NCBI RefSeq assembly: GCF_026343185.1
Contig: NZ_JAPEMA010000003.1
Location: 310,001-374,000 of the forward strand
Length of the DNA: 64,000 bases
Direction of reading: 5' to 3'
Source: Streptomyces sp. NBC_00091
GTDB taxonomy: Bacteria > Actinomycetota > Actinomycetes > Streptomycetales > Streptomycetaceae
The number at the start of each line of letters is the position of its first letter. The stretch's first letter is position 1. The translations under genes were made by a program, and so were the position numbers. Below are positions 15,161 to 25,137 of the stretch, in pieces. The notes beneath the pieces were generated by a model, which ran no database searches, was not told the DNA's origin, and saw only the letters and a list, made by a program, of their open reading frames with translations.

Positions 15161-15199
15161 ATACATCAAGAGAGATGTATTGGAATCGATGAATCGATT
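15161..15199. promoter_or_regulatory. Two inverted repeats, probable MarR operators
   Basis: In the AT-rich divergent region are ATACATC-aagaga-GATGTAT (15161-15180) and AATCGAT-ga-ATCGATT (15184-15199), both with perfect arms. They lie 16 nt or more upstream of the MarR-type start and 73 nt or more upstream of the hydrolase start, as expected for autoregulated MarR operators. Confidence 0.6.
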
Positions 15200-15214
15200 G
15201 TGATGTAGCTTGGG

Positions 15215-15682
15215 GTGGTGGATGGAATCGAACTGTTCCTGCTGGGCCGGGCCCTGATGAAGCTCGGCGAGGAAGCCCTGCCCGAACCCCCGGGCGGATC
15301 CGGGCAGTACGCGAGCGGCACCCGCTCCGTGGTGATCGTCGCCGGGGACATCGCCGCGCACCCGGACACCACCGTCGGGGAGACGGCTCAGCGCACGGGC
15401 CTGCCGCAGAGTCAGGTCTCGGGCGCCGTGGCCCGGCTGCGCGAGGCCGGCACGGTGCAGACGGCGCCCGACCCCGCCGACCGCCGCCGGACGCTGGTGC
15501 GCCAGTCCCCCGGGGCCTCCGCCCGCGTGGCCGCCGTACGGGCCGCCGGCAGCTCCAAGGTCGAGGAGGCCCTGGCCCGGGCCCTGGGCCAGGGCGGTGC
15601 CGAGCGGCTGCCCGAGGTGACCGAGGCCCTGGAACTGCTCGCCCGGCACCTGGCCGTACGCGGCGGCGGCGAACCGCGCTGA
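15215..15682 (+). CDS. MarR-family transcriptional regulator
   Basis: A 155-residue winged-helix protein. The recognition region VGETAQRTGLPQSQVSGAVAR is followed by a wing (LREAGTVQTAPDPADRRRTL) with the D-x-R-DxR type pattern of MarR proteins. It starts at GTG (15215; a second GTG at 15218). It is divergent from the alpha/beta hydrolase and faces two inverted repeats, so it probably represses both genes until a ligand binds. Confidence 0.85.
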   Translation: MVDGIELFLLGRALMKLGEEALPEPPGGSGQYASGTRSVVIVAGDIAAHPDTTVGETAQRTGLPQSQVSGAVARLREAGTVQTAPDPADRRRTLVRQSPGASARVAAVRAAGSSKVEEALARALGQGGAERLPEVTEALELLARHLAVRGGGEPR

Positions 15683-15793
15683 CGGGGCGCGGGCGCGCCG
15701 GGCCAGGGGGCCGGACGGGCCGGACGGGCCAGGCGGGGGCCCGCCGGGTCAGCCCGGTTCAGCCGAGGCCCGCCGGGCACGCGCCCGCCCGGG

Positions 15794-16564
15794 TCAGGCC
15801 GCCGTGAAGGCCGCCAGGTCCTCGGCGACCGCGCGGACCACGGCCTCGTGCTGCGGCTGCCCGGCCAGGTAGAAGTGCCCGCCGGGGAAGCCCCGGAAGG
15901 TGAACGCGGCCCCGGTCAGCTCCCGCCAGCCCATCGCCTCGGCCACGCTCGCCCGCGGGTCGGACTCCCCGCAGAGCACGCTGACGGGGGTGCGCAGCAG
16001 CGGTCCCGGCTCGTGGCGCCAGGTCTCGATGGCCCGGTAGTCGCTGCGCAGCGCCGGAAGGATCATCGCCCGGAACTCCGGGTCGGCCAGCAGCCCGGCA
16101 TCGGTGCCGGAGAGGGCGTGCACCCGGGCGAGCAGGGCGTCGTCGCCCTGGGTGTGGACGTCCTCGTCCCGGTGGATCAGCGGAGAGCGGCGCCCGGAGA
16201 CGATCAGGCCGCTCGGCCCCTCGCCGGCCGCCTCCAGCCGGCGCGTCAGCTCGTAGGCGAGTACCGCGCCCATGCTGTGCCCGAACAGTACGAGGGGCCG
16301 GCCGCGCCACGGCGCCAGCGCCCGCTCCACCCCGTCGGCCAGCCCGGCCACGGTGTCCGGGATCGGCTCCCCCAGCCGCTCCTGGCGGCCGGGGTACTGG
16401 ACGGTGAGCACCTCGGCGTGCGCGGCCAGGTCGCGGGAGAGGGGGAAGTAGAAGGAGGCGCTGCCGCCCGCGTGCGGGAGGACGACGAGGACCGGTGCGG
16501 CCCCCGGGTGCGCCGGCGGGTGGAAGCGGCGGATCCAGGGGCTGCCCTGCGCCACGGCGGTCAT
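15794..16564 (-). CDS. Type II thioesterase
   Basis: A 256-residue type II thioesterase: LPHAGGSASFYFPLSRDL at the N-terminus, YPGRQERLGEP, nucleophile elbow GHSMG, CGESDPRAS with the acidic residue, and GGHFYLAGQ with the histidine. The family hydrolyses stalled acyl chains from PKS/NRPS carrier proteins. Its ATG overlaps the stop of the malonyl-CoA synthetase gene (ATGA), so the two are coupled: one makes extender units and the other edits. It is one of three free-standing type II thioesterases in the window. Confidence 0.92.
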   Translation of the reverse strand: MTAVAQGSPWIRRFHPPAHPGAAPVLVVLPHAGGSASFYFPLSRDLAAHAEVLTVQYPGRQERLGEPIPDTVAGLADGVERALAPWRGRPLVLFGHSMGAVLAYELTRRLEAAGEGPSGLIVSGRRSPLIHRDEDVHTQGDDALLARVHALSGTDAGLLADPEFRAMILPALRSDYRAIETWRHEPGPLLRTPVSVLCGESDPRASVAEAMGWRELTGAAFTFRGFPGGHFYLAGQPQHEAVVRAVAEDLAAFTAA

Positions 16565-17913
16565 CGCACTTCCTTGAACTCGTCGGTGAGCAGCAGCTTC
16601 TTCTGGGGTTTGCCCATGGCGTTGCGGGGGATCGCGGGGACGAAGCGGACCTCGCGCGGCCGTTTGTGCACCGACAGGTGCGCGGCGACGAAGTCGGTGA
16701 GTTCGGCGCCGGTGACGCCCGCGGCGACGACGAAGGCGACGATCCGCTGCCCGAGGTCCGCGTCCGGGACGCCGACGACGGCCGCCTCGGCCACCTTGGG
16801 GTGGTCCAGCAGGGCGTTCTCGATCTCGCCCGCGCCGATGCGGTAGCCGCCGGACTTGATCATGTCGATGGAGGCCCGGCCCACGATGCGGTGGACGCCG
16901 TCCTCGGGGTCGACGGCCGCGATGTCGCCCGTACGGAACCACCCGTCCTCGGTGTACGCGGCCGCGGTGGCCTCGGGGCGGCCCAGGTACCCGGAGAACA
17001 ACGTGGGCCCGGTCAGCTGGAGTTCGCCGATCTCGGCGCCGGGCTCGGCCGCGATCCGGGTACGGATGCCGGCGAGCGGGGTGCCGACGGTGCCGGGCCG
17101 GACCTCGCCGCCCGCACGGCCGCTGACGGTGATCAGCGTCTCGGTCATCCCGTAGCGCTCGACGGGGCGGTGCCCGGTGAGGCGCTCCAGGTCCCGGAAG
17201 ACGGGCGCGGGCAGGGCGGCGCTGCCGGAGACGAGGAGGCGGGCCCCGGACAGGGCCGCGGCGGACTCCGGTTCGGCGGCGATGCGGGACCAGACGGTCG
17301 GCACCCCGAAGTACAGGCTGCCCCGCGCGGCGGCGTAGGCCTGCGGGGTCGGGCGGCCGGTGTGCACGAGGCGGCTGCCGGTGCGCAGGGCGCCGAGGAC
17401 GCCGAGGACGAGGCCGTGCACGTGGAACAGCGGGAGCCCGTGCACCAGGGTGTCCTCGGCGCTCCACCGCCAGGCTTCGGCCAGGGCGTCCAGATCGGCG
17501 GCGATGGCGGCGGCCGTCAGCACGACCCCCTTGGGCGGGCCGGTGGTCCCGGAGGTGTACAGGATCAGCGCGGGGTCCTGCGGCCCCGCGGCCCCGCCGG
17601 ATGCGGCGGGGGCCCGCCGGGCGAAGTCGACGCCCACCTCGACGGCGTCGGAGTCCCGCAGGATGTGCTCGCGTTCGGCGGGGCCGGCGTCGGGGGGCAG
17701 CGGTACGAAGGGCACCCCGGCCAGCAGCCCGCCGACGGCGGCGGCGACGGTCTCGAGGGAGGCGGTCGCCGTCACCGCGAAGGCGGGGGCTCCGGCGATG
17801 TCGGCGGCCACGGCGCTCGCCGCGCCGAGCAGTTCCTCGTACGAGGCGGTACGGCCGGCGACGCGGATGGCGTCCTCGCGGTCGCCGTACGTCCCGTCAA
17901 GCGCGGTCAGCAC
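16561..17913 (-). CDS. Malonyl-CoA / methylmalonyl-CoA synthetase (MatB-like)
   Basis: A 450-residue acyl-adenylate-forming ligase, short as MatB proteins are. It has the P-loop-like LYTSGTTGPPKG, the adenylate motif YGMTET, GWFRTGD, the hinge IDMIKSGGYRIGAGEIE typical of MatB, and the C-terminal lysine motif NAMGKPQKK. It would activate malonate or methylmalonate to its CoA thioester, supplying polyketide extender units. GTG start with AGGGAG 7 nt upstream. It is coupled to the type II thioesterase gene downstream. Malonate specificity is inferred from overall resemblance, not a tested residue set. Confidence 0.88.
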   Translation of the reverse strand: MLTALDGTYGDREDAIRVAGRTASYEELLGAASAVAADIAGAPAFAVTATASLETVAAAVGGLLAGVPFVPLPPDAGPAEREHILRDSDAVEVGVDFARRAPAASGGAAGPQDPALILYTSGTTGPPKGVVLTAAAIAADLDALAEAWRWSAEDTLVHGLPLFHVHGLVLGVLGALRTGSRLVHTGRPTPQAYAAARGSLYFGVPTVWSRIAAEPESAAALSGARLLVSGSAALPAPVFRDLERLTGHRPVERYGMTETLITVSGRAGGEVRPGTVGTPLAGIRTRIAAEPGAEIGELQLTGPTLFSGYLGRPEATAAAYTEDGWFRTGDIAAVDPEDGVHRIVGRASIDMIKSGGYRIGAGEIENALLDHPKVAEAAVVGVPDADLGQRIVAFVVAAGVTGAELTDFVAAHLSVHKRPREVRFVPAIPRNAMGKPQKKLLLTDEFKEVR

Positions 17914-18369
17914 GCGGCAACTCCCTGTCGGTGGCGGACCCCCAGGCTACGTCCCCGCACCGGACTCCCGCCCGAGCGCGCCTGGTCCCTCGCGGGGGGG
18001 GGGGGGGGGGGCGGCCGGACGCGGCCCCGGCCGACCCGGCGGCGCCCCCGGGCACGGCGGTGCCCCCGGGCGGGCACGTCGGTGCCCCGGGCGCGGCCCC
18101 GCCGCCGTGCCTGCCCTGTCGGCGCGGCCCGGCCCGGCGGTGCGCCTCCGCCACGCGGCGGGTGCGGCCCGGCCCGGATGCGCCAGCGGCACCGGGGGCA
18201 GGGCCGCCGGACGGGATCCTCTCCCCGCCCCGCCCTTCCACCGTTCCCCGGGGCTCCGCCCCGGACCCCGGGCCGTCGGCCCGGAGGCGCGGGCGTGCGC
18301 GGCGCCGCCGCGGGGGCGGACGCGGCCCCCGGCCGGGTGTGGCGGGGCGCCGGGGCGCCCGCCAGGGGG
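17914..18369. other. 456-nt region without a gene, containing a poly-G tract
   Basis: I see no convincing gene here. The stretch is extremely GC-rich with Pro/Arg-rich frames on both strands. Its notable feature is the 18-base G run listed separately. Confidence 0.6.
17994..18011. repeat. Homopolymer of 18 G
   Basis: Eighteen consecutive G residues about 80 nt upstream of the malonyl-CoA synthetase start. Such tracts are prone to slippage in replication and sequencing, so the true length may vary. Confidence 0.9.
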
Positions 18370-18501
18370 TCACCCCTCGGGGTTCTCGCGGTCCTTGGCC
18401 GCGCGGGCCTCGCGGCGGGCGCGGCGGACTTCGAGGGTGAGGGAGAGCGTCGCGCCGATCAGCGTGAGTACGTCGGCGGCGGCGGAGAGGAGGTCGGTCA
18501 T
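18370..18501 (-). CDS. Small predicted membrane protein (43 aa)
   Basis: A short gene beginning MTDLLSAAADVLTLIGATLS, giving one hydrophobic helix followed by a highly basic tail (EVRRARREARAAKDRENP). The ATG is preceded by GGAAGGG at a good distance. It is divergent from the HTH/TPR gene. No family was recognised; the hydrophobic helix plus charged tail would suit a small inner-membrane protein. Confidence rests on the ribosome binding site and composition only. Confidence 0.45.
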   Translation of the reverse strand: MTDLLSAAADVLTLIGATLSLTLEVRRARREARAAKDRENPEG

Positions 18502-18674
18502 GGCGGGCCCTTCCGGGGTCGGGCCGCGGTGTGCGGCCGGTGGGCAGACCATGCGGGGGGAGTTGACTTGTCCGGACCCTCCGGGCGGAACATCGCAGGT
18601 AGGTTGCGGATGAAGGGGCACTTGTCCCGGACGGGCCGGACAAACGCACAGCGCGCGCAGCAGGGGGTACCTCG

Positions 18675-20438
18675 GTGGCGGGAACGAACAAGCGCAAGGG
18701 CCGGCCCTGGGGGGAGATCCGGCCGGTGAACCCGGCGGCCGGCAGGCTCGCCGCGTTCCTGCGCGCGCAGGTGGAGGGTTCCGGCAAGACCCTCGCCGTC
18801 CTGGAGAAGGAGATCAGCTGGTCCTCGACGCAGATCAGCTCGCTGCTCGGCGGGCGGATCCCGCCGCAGCGGTTCGTCACCTCGCTGATCACCGCCACGG
18901 TCCCCGCCCCGTTACGCGAACGCCGCCAGAGCGAGGCCGACACCCTGCTGTACGAGGCACTGCACCCGCCCCGCACCCCCGCGCCGCAGGTGGTGGCACC
19001 GCGCGCCGCTGCCACCACCCTGGACCTGGCGGCGGTACAGGCCCAGCAGATCGAGACCTACGACCGGCTCACGCGCGCCCTGGAGCAGCAGGCGGAGCTG
19101 CGCCAGACGGCCGACAACTCCGCGCGGCTGATCTGGATCCTGCTCGGCATGATCCACAAGCTGAACGACCGGGTCACCACCCTGAGCCGGGAGCGCGACC
19201 AGGCCGCGGGCCGGGAGGTCCTGGAGGCCGCCCGGGCCAAGCTCGAGCGGGCGCGGTCCCAGCAGGCCAAGGCGGAGAGCGAGCTGGACCGGGCCGAGGA
19301 GAAGAAGCGGCAGGCCGAGGCCCTCGCCGCCCGGCTCCAGGAGCAGATCACCGCGCTCACCGACGAACTCGACCGCCTGCGCGGCGCGGGCGGCGCCTCG
19401 GAGGAACCCCTCCCCCACCTCGCGCCGTACACCCAGCCGGCGGCCTCCGCCGACCCCGAGGGCGACGACATCGACGCGGCCCTCGCCCGGGTCACGGCGG
19501 TCAACGACACCGACAGCGACACGGTCCACCGCATCACCACGGAACTCGGCGACCCCGCCCCCGTCATTGTCCCGGACAACCCCACCACCAGCCCGGACAC
19601 ACCCAACAAGACGGCGAAGGAACTCCGCACCGAAGCCGAGGCGGCCATGGAAAGCGGCGACTTCCACGAAGCCACCCGCCTCTACGCCCTCCTGACCACT
19701 GCATCAACCAGCTTCTTGGGTCCCACTGCCCCCGACACCCTCTTCAGTCGGTACCAGCTTGCCTACTGCACCGGCAAGACCGGCGACCCCACCACCGCAC
19801 GTGACCTGGTAGCCGCACTCATCCCCGACGAAACCGACGTCCTGGGCCCCGACCACCGCGACACCCTCACCAGCCGCCACCAGCACGCCTACTACACCGG
19901 CGAGGCCGGAGACCCCGCCACCGCACGCGACCTGCTGGCCGAACTCATCCAAGACCGCGAGCGTGCCCTGGGCCCCGACCACCGCGACACCCTCACCAGC
20001 CGCCACCAGCACGCCTACTGCACCGGCGAGGCCGGCGACCCCACCACCGCACGCGACCTGCTGGCCAAACTCATCCTCGACGAAACCGACGTCCTGGGCC
20101 CCGACCACCCCGACACCCTCACCAGCCGCCACCAGCACGCCCGCTACACCGCCGAGGCCGGCGACCCCACCACCGCACGCGACTTGGTGGCAGCACTCAT
20201 CTCCTACGAAACCCCCATCCTCGGACCCGAGCATCCGGACACGCTCCTGAGCCGCTACCAGCACGCCTACTACACCGCCGAGGCCGGCGACCCCACCACC
20301 GCACGCGACCTGCTGGCCAAACTCATCCCCGACGAAACCCGCGTCCTGGGCGCCGACCACCCCAACACCCGGATCAGTCGCGAGCAGCTCATCGCCTGGA
20401 CGGAGCAAGCCGACGACCCCGACACCGCCCCCGCCTGA
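18675..20438 (+). CDS. HTH / coiled-coil / tetratricopeptide-repeat protein
   Basis: A 587-residue protein in three parts. Residues 20-75 resemble an XRE-type HTH (LAVLEKEISWSSTQISSLLG), residues 110-240 are a charged coiled coil (LERARSQQAKAESELDRAEE), and residues 310-580 are about six 42-residue TPR units with recurring GDPTTARDLL and LGPDHxDTL motifs. The TPR DNA repeats every 126 nt. Codon 80 (18912-18914) is TTA, so translation may be bldA-dependent. It starts at GTG behind AGGGGG. Proteins of this design in Streptomyces are regulators or scaffolds; the partner is unknown. Confidence 0.8.
   Translation: MAGTNKRKGRPWGEIRPVNPAAGRLAAFLRAQVEGSGKTLAVLEKEISWSSTQISSLLGGRIPPQRFVTSLITATVPAPLRERRQSEADTLLYEALHPPRTPAPQVVAPRAAATTLDLAAVQAQQIETYDRLTRALEQQAELRQTADNSARLIWILLGMIHKLNDRVTTLSRERDQAAGREVLEAARAKLERARSQQAKAESELDRAEEKKRQAEALAARLQEQITALTDELDRLRGAGGASEEPLPHLAPYTQPAASADPEGDDIDAALARVTAVNDTDSDTVHRITTELGDPAPVIVPDNPTTSPDTPNKTAKELRTEAEAAMESGDFHEATRLYALLTTASTSFLGPTAPDTLFSRYQLAYCTGKTGDPTTARDLVAALIPDETDVLGPDHRDTLTSRHQHAYYTGEAGDPATARDLLAELIQDRERALGPDHRDTLTSRHQHAYCTGEAGDPTTARDLLAKLILDETDVLGPDHPDTLTSRHQHARYTAEAGDPTTARDLVAALISYETPILGPEHPDTLLSRYQHAYYTAEAGDPTTARDLLAKLIPDETRVLGADHPNTRISREQLIAWTEQADDPDTAPA
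19725..20350 (+). repeat. Tandem 126-nt repeats encoding TPR units
   Basis: About five copies of a 126-nt unit. The segment GACCACCGCGACACCCTC recurs exactly 126 nt apart (19851 and 19977) and related copies follow. High DNA identity between units points to recent duplication or gene conversion. Confidence 0.8.
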
Positions 20439-20446
20439 GGCCGCAC

Positions 20447-20477
20447 GGCCCGCGCCCCCCGGACGGGGGCGCGGGCC
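20447..20477. terminator. Bidirectional hairpin terminator
   Basis: A perfect 13-bp stem (GGCCCGCGCCCCC / GGGGGCGCGGGCC) with a 5-nt loop sits between the convergent HTH/TPR and glutamate dehydrogenase genes. Confidence 0.75.
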
Positions 20478-20494
20478 GACGGGGCAGGGGGGGG

Positions 20495-21925
<1,431 letters not shown>

Positions 21926-22104
21926 TCATCCGGCCTGCGCAGCAGGGGTGTTGGGCCTGTGCAATGGCACGAGAGGTGGCCTGTGTACGACCGTAGTATC
22001 AGCTGGGGATGGCTTGCATCAGGGGCGGAACGGCCGGGGATGGGCGAGAATCCGGCCATCGCGGTGCGGCAGTAATGCGGCACCCACATACGCGGGGGGA
22101 CCAC

Positions 22105-22602
22105 GTGGAAACGGCACGGTTCGCGTCACTGATCGCTGCGACCATCACCATGGGCCTGGTCAGCGGCCTCTTCTACGGGTTCTCGGTGGCGGTGATGCCA
22201 GGGCTGCGCGCCTCGTCCGACCGGACGGTGATCGAGACGATGCAGCGGATCAACGTGGCCATCCTCAACGGCTGGTTCCTGCTCGGCTACATGGGGGCGC
22301 TGCTGTTCACCGCCCTCGCCCTCGGCCTGCACCTGCCGGCCGACGGGCACCATGCGCTCGTGCCGCTGGCCGGGGCGTTCGTCGCGTACGTCCTCGCGAT
22401 GGCCGTCACCGGACGCGTGAACATCCCGCTCAACAACGCCCTGGCGCAGGCGGGCCCGGTGGACCGGATCGCCGACCCGGCGGCCGTGCGCCGCGCGTTC
22501 GAGGGCCCGTGGGTCCGCGCGAACGTGTGGCGCACGCTGCTCTGCACGGTGGCGTTCGGCCTGCTGACGTGGGCCCTGGTCCTGCACGGGCAACACGCCT
22601 AG
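22105..22602 (+). CDS. DUF1772 (anthrone oxygenase-like) membrane protein
   Basis: A 165-residue protein with four predicted membrane helices. The N-terminal helix contains GLVSGLFYGFSVAVMPGL, then VNIPLNNALAQAG and the FEGPWVRANVWRTLLCTVAF segment, all typical of the DUF1772 family, of which a few fungal members act as anthrone oxygenases. GTG start behind GGGGGGA. It is convergent with, and 13 nt from, a second member of the same family. Function in bacteria is unknown. Confidence 0.82.
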   Translation: METARFASLIAATITMGLVSGLFYGFSVAVMPGLRASSDRTVIETMQRINVAILNGWFLLGYMGALLFTALALGLHLPADGHHALVPLAGAFVAYVLAMAVTGRVNIPLNNALAQAGPVDRIADPAAVRRAFEGPWVRANVWRTLLCTVAFGLLTWALVLHGQHA

Positions 22603-22615
22603 CAGCTCACCGCTC

Positions 22616-23176
22616 TCAGCGGGCCGTGGAGCGGCCGTGGAGGAGGAGGGCGCGGGAGAGGGCGGCGAGGGCGGCGGTGCAGAGCAGGGTGCGCAGGATG
22701 TTCGTGGTGACCCAGGTGCCCTTGAACGTGTCCACCACCGCGAAGTCGGTCAGCTTCGCCGCGTCGCCCGCGTCCGCGAGCTCGTTGTTCAGCGGGATGT
22801 TCACCGCGAAGGTGATCACCAGGACGAGGAGGTAGGCGACGGCCGCCGCGCCCGCCCAGAGCGCGGTCCCGCGTCTGCCCTTGCGGTACGCGACGGCCGC
22901 CGAGGCGATGGTGGCGAGCAGCGCGAGGACGAAGACGCCGCCGAAGAGGCCGTTGCCGTCGATGGCGGCGTTGAAGTGCTGCATGGCGGTGACGTACGTA
23001 CGGTCGTCGCCGGCGGCCAGGCCCGGCATCACCGAGACGTCGAAGGCGAAGAACAGACCCGCCATCAGGCCGACGAGCACGGTGGAGAGTCCGAGCAGGA
23101 AGGTGGTGGTGGCGGCGGCCTTGGGTCTGCCCTGCCGTGAGCTGTGTTCCAGGTTCGAGCTGTGTTCCGGGTTCAT
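22616..23176 (-). CDS. DUF1772 membrane protein, paralogue
   Basis: A 186-residue protein of the same family as the convergent gene at 22105. It has the matching segments GLMAGLFFAFDVSVMPGL, VNIPLNNELADAGD and FKGTWVTTNILRTLLCTAAL, four predicted helices and a hydrophilic N-terminal extension containing a LEHSSR/PEHSS repeat. ATG start with GAGGA 7 nt upstream. The two genes are tail to tail, probably an inverted duplication, although they have diverged considerably. Confidence 0.82.
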   Translation of the reverse strand: MNPEHSSNLEHSSRQGRPKAAATTTFLLGLSTVLVGLMAGLFFAFDVSVMPGLAAGDDRTYVTAMQHFNAAIDGNGLFGGVFVLALLATIASAAVAYRKGRRGTALWAGAAAVAYLLVLVITFAVNIPLNNELADAGDAAKLTDFAVVDTFKGTWVTTNILRTLLCTAALAALSRALLLHGRSTAR

Positions 23177-23283
23177 GGAAGCGTCCTCGCCTGATGGCTG
23201 GTTACCGGCGGGCCGCACGCCCGCGCGCGCAGTGATCGTGACATCCGCACCGGCGCCGTACCAGCGGTTTCGCCAAGAACCCC

Positions 23284-23315
23284 GGACGGGCCGGGGAGAA
23301 CTCCCCGGCCCGTCC
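23284..23315 (-). terminator. Hairpin terminator after lpdA
   Basis: A perfect 13-bp stem (GGACGGGCCGGGG / CCCCGGCCCGTCC) with a 6-nt loop, 25 nt beyond the lpdA stop codon. Confidence 0.75.
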
Positions 23316-23339
23316 AGATGGCGGAATATCAGCGCAGCA

Positions 23340-24731
23340 TCAGCCGTGCACGTGCAGCGGCTTCCCGGCGAGCGCCAGGTGGGCCTCGCCCAGGGCCTCG
23401 GTCTGCGTCGGGTGCGCGTGGATGAGCTGCGCGACCTCGGACGGGAAGGCCTGCCAGTTGAAGATCAGCTGGGCCTCGCCGATCTGCTCGCTGGCGCGCG
23501 CGCCGATCATGTGCAGGCCGATGACGGGGCCGTCGACGACCTGGACGAGCTTGACGTCGCCCGCCGACTTCAGGATCTTGCTCTTGCCGGTGCTGCCGGC
23601 GTTGAACTTGCTGACGACGACCTTGTCCTCGCCGTAGACCTCCTTGGCCTTCGCCTCGCTGAGGCCGACGGAGGCGATCTCGGGCTCGCAGTAGGTGACC
23701 CGCGCGACGCCGTCGTAGTCGATCGGGGTCACCGGCAGGCCCGCGATGCGCTCGGCCACGAGGATGCCCTCGGCGAAGCCGACGTGGGCCAGCTGGAGGG
23801 TCGGGACGAGGTCGCCGACGGCCGAGACGGTCGGGAGGCTGGTGCGCAGCAGCTCGTCGACCACGACGTGGCCGCGGTCGAGGGCGACGCCGGCCTCCTC
23901 GTAGCCGAGGCCGGCGGAGACGGGGCCGCGGCCGACGGCGACGAGCAGCAGCTCGGCCTCGATCTGCTTGCCGTTCTCCAGGGAGACCCGGACGCCGGTC
24001 TCGGTGTACTCGACGCCGGAGAAGCGCGAACCCAGCTCGAACTTGATCTTGCGCTTGCGGAAGGCGCGCTCCAGGGACTTGGAGATGTCGACGTCCTCGG
24101 CGGGCACCAGGTGCGGCAGGCCCTCGACGACGGTGACGTCCACGCCGAAGGACTTCCAGGCGGAGGCGAACTCGACGCCGATGACGCCGCCGCCGAGCAC
24201 GACCGCCGACTCGGGGATCCGGTCCAGGAACAGCGCGTGGTCGGAGGAGATGACCCGGTTGCCGTCGATGGCCAGGCCGGGCAGCGAGCGCGGCTGGGAG
24301 CCGGTGGCGAGGACGACGTGGCGGCCCTTGTAGCGCACGCCGCCGGCCTCGACCTCGGTCGGGGAGACGAGGCGGCCCTCGCCCTCCACCAGGGTGAGGT
24401 TCTTGCGCGCCTTCAGGGTGCCCTGGAGGCCCTTGTAGAGGCCGGCGATCACGCCGTCCTTGTACGCGTGCACCCCGGCTATGTCCACGCCCTCGAAGGT
24501 GGACTTCACTCCGTAGGACTCGCTGCGGCGCAGCTCGTCGGCGACCTCGCCGGCGTGCAGCAGCGCCTTCGTCGGGATGCAGCCGTTGTGCAGGCAGGTG
24601 CCGCCCAGCTTGCCCTTCTCGATGAGGACGACGTCGAGGCCGAGCTGGGTCGCGCGCAAGGCGCAGGAGTAGCCCCCGCTACCGCCACCGAGGATGACTA
24701 CGTCGTACACGCCGTCGGCGGAACTCTCCAT
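23340..24731 (-). CDS. lpdA: Dihydrolipoyl dehydrogenase (E3)
   Basis: A 463-residue FAD/NAD disulphide oxidoreductase. The FAD motif is VVILGGGSGGYSCALRA, the redox disulphide is in GGTCLHNGCIP (the common form is CLNVGC; both cysteines are present), the NAD motif is VVLGGGVIGVEFAS, and the dimer-interface catalytic motif is HAHPTQTE. It reoxidises lipoyl groups of the pyruvate and 2-oxoglutarate dehydrogenase and branched-chain complexes. Start at ATG. It is a primary-metabolism gene with its own terminator; upstream lies a gene-free stretch before the degenerate PKS. Confidence 0.95.
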   Translation of the reverse strand: MESSADGVYDVVILGGGSGGYSCALRATQLGLDVVLIEKGKLGGTCLHNGCIPTKALLHAGEVADELRRSESYGVKSTFEGVDIAGVHAYKDGVIAGLYKGLQGTLKARKNLTLVEGEGRLVSPTEVEAGGVRYKGRHVVLATGSQPRSLPGLAIDGNRVISSDHALFLDRIPESAVVLGGGVIGVEFASAWKSFGVDVTVVEGLPHLVPAEDVDISKSLERAFRKRKIKFELGSRFSGVEYTETGVRVSLENGKQIEAELLLVAVGRGPVSAGLGYEEAGVALDRGHVVVDELLRTSLPTVSAVGDLVPTLQLAHVGFAEGILVAERIAGLPVTPIDYDGVARVTYCEPEIASVGLSEAKAKEVYGEDKVVVSKFNAGSTGKSKILKSAGDVKLVQVVDGPVIGLHMIGARASEQIGEAQLIFNWQAFPSEVAQLIHAHPTQTEALGEAHLALAGKPLHVHG

Positions 24732-25137
24732 TGCAGATGACCTTTCGTCTCCCGTGGCATTACCAGCCCTCCCGGCATGCTCTCATCTTCCGCTCGCGGG
24801 GCCGGTTTTGGGGGTGCGGTATCCCGTGCGCATCGAGTGCCTCTCGAGGCTTCGTATAGGTGCCGTCCCGTCCGCGTCGCAGCGGCCTAGTGGCCCGCTC
24901 TCGGTCCGCTCCGGGAGAGCCGGAGAACCCCCCGCGGATATTTTCAGCCGACGTCTTTCCATCCCCGCCCCGGCGAGGAGGCCGGGGAAAGCGGGCGCTC
25001 CGCGCTGACGTACGCCCACCGTCGCCGCACCGGCAGCCGGTTCGCCTGCGAGGACTACGTGGGCGCGCTGACCGGAACGGCTGGATTCAGCCGCTCTTGA
25101 GTCCGCCTCCACTCGCGGTGCGCACCATCTCCCCCGC
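24732..25137. other. 406-nt region without a convincing gene
   Basis: This should contain the lpdA promoter (divergent from the PKS) and the PKS promoter. I could not assign either. A short frame at about 25009-25100 (ALTYAHRRRTGSRFACEDY) looks protein-like and may be a remnant, but it lacks a start and a recognisable family. Confidence 0.5.
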
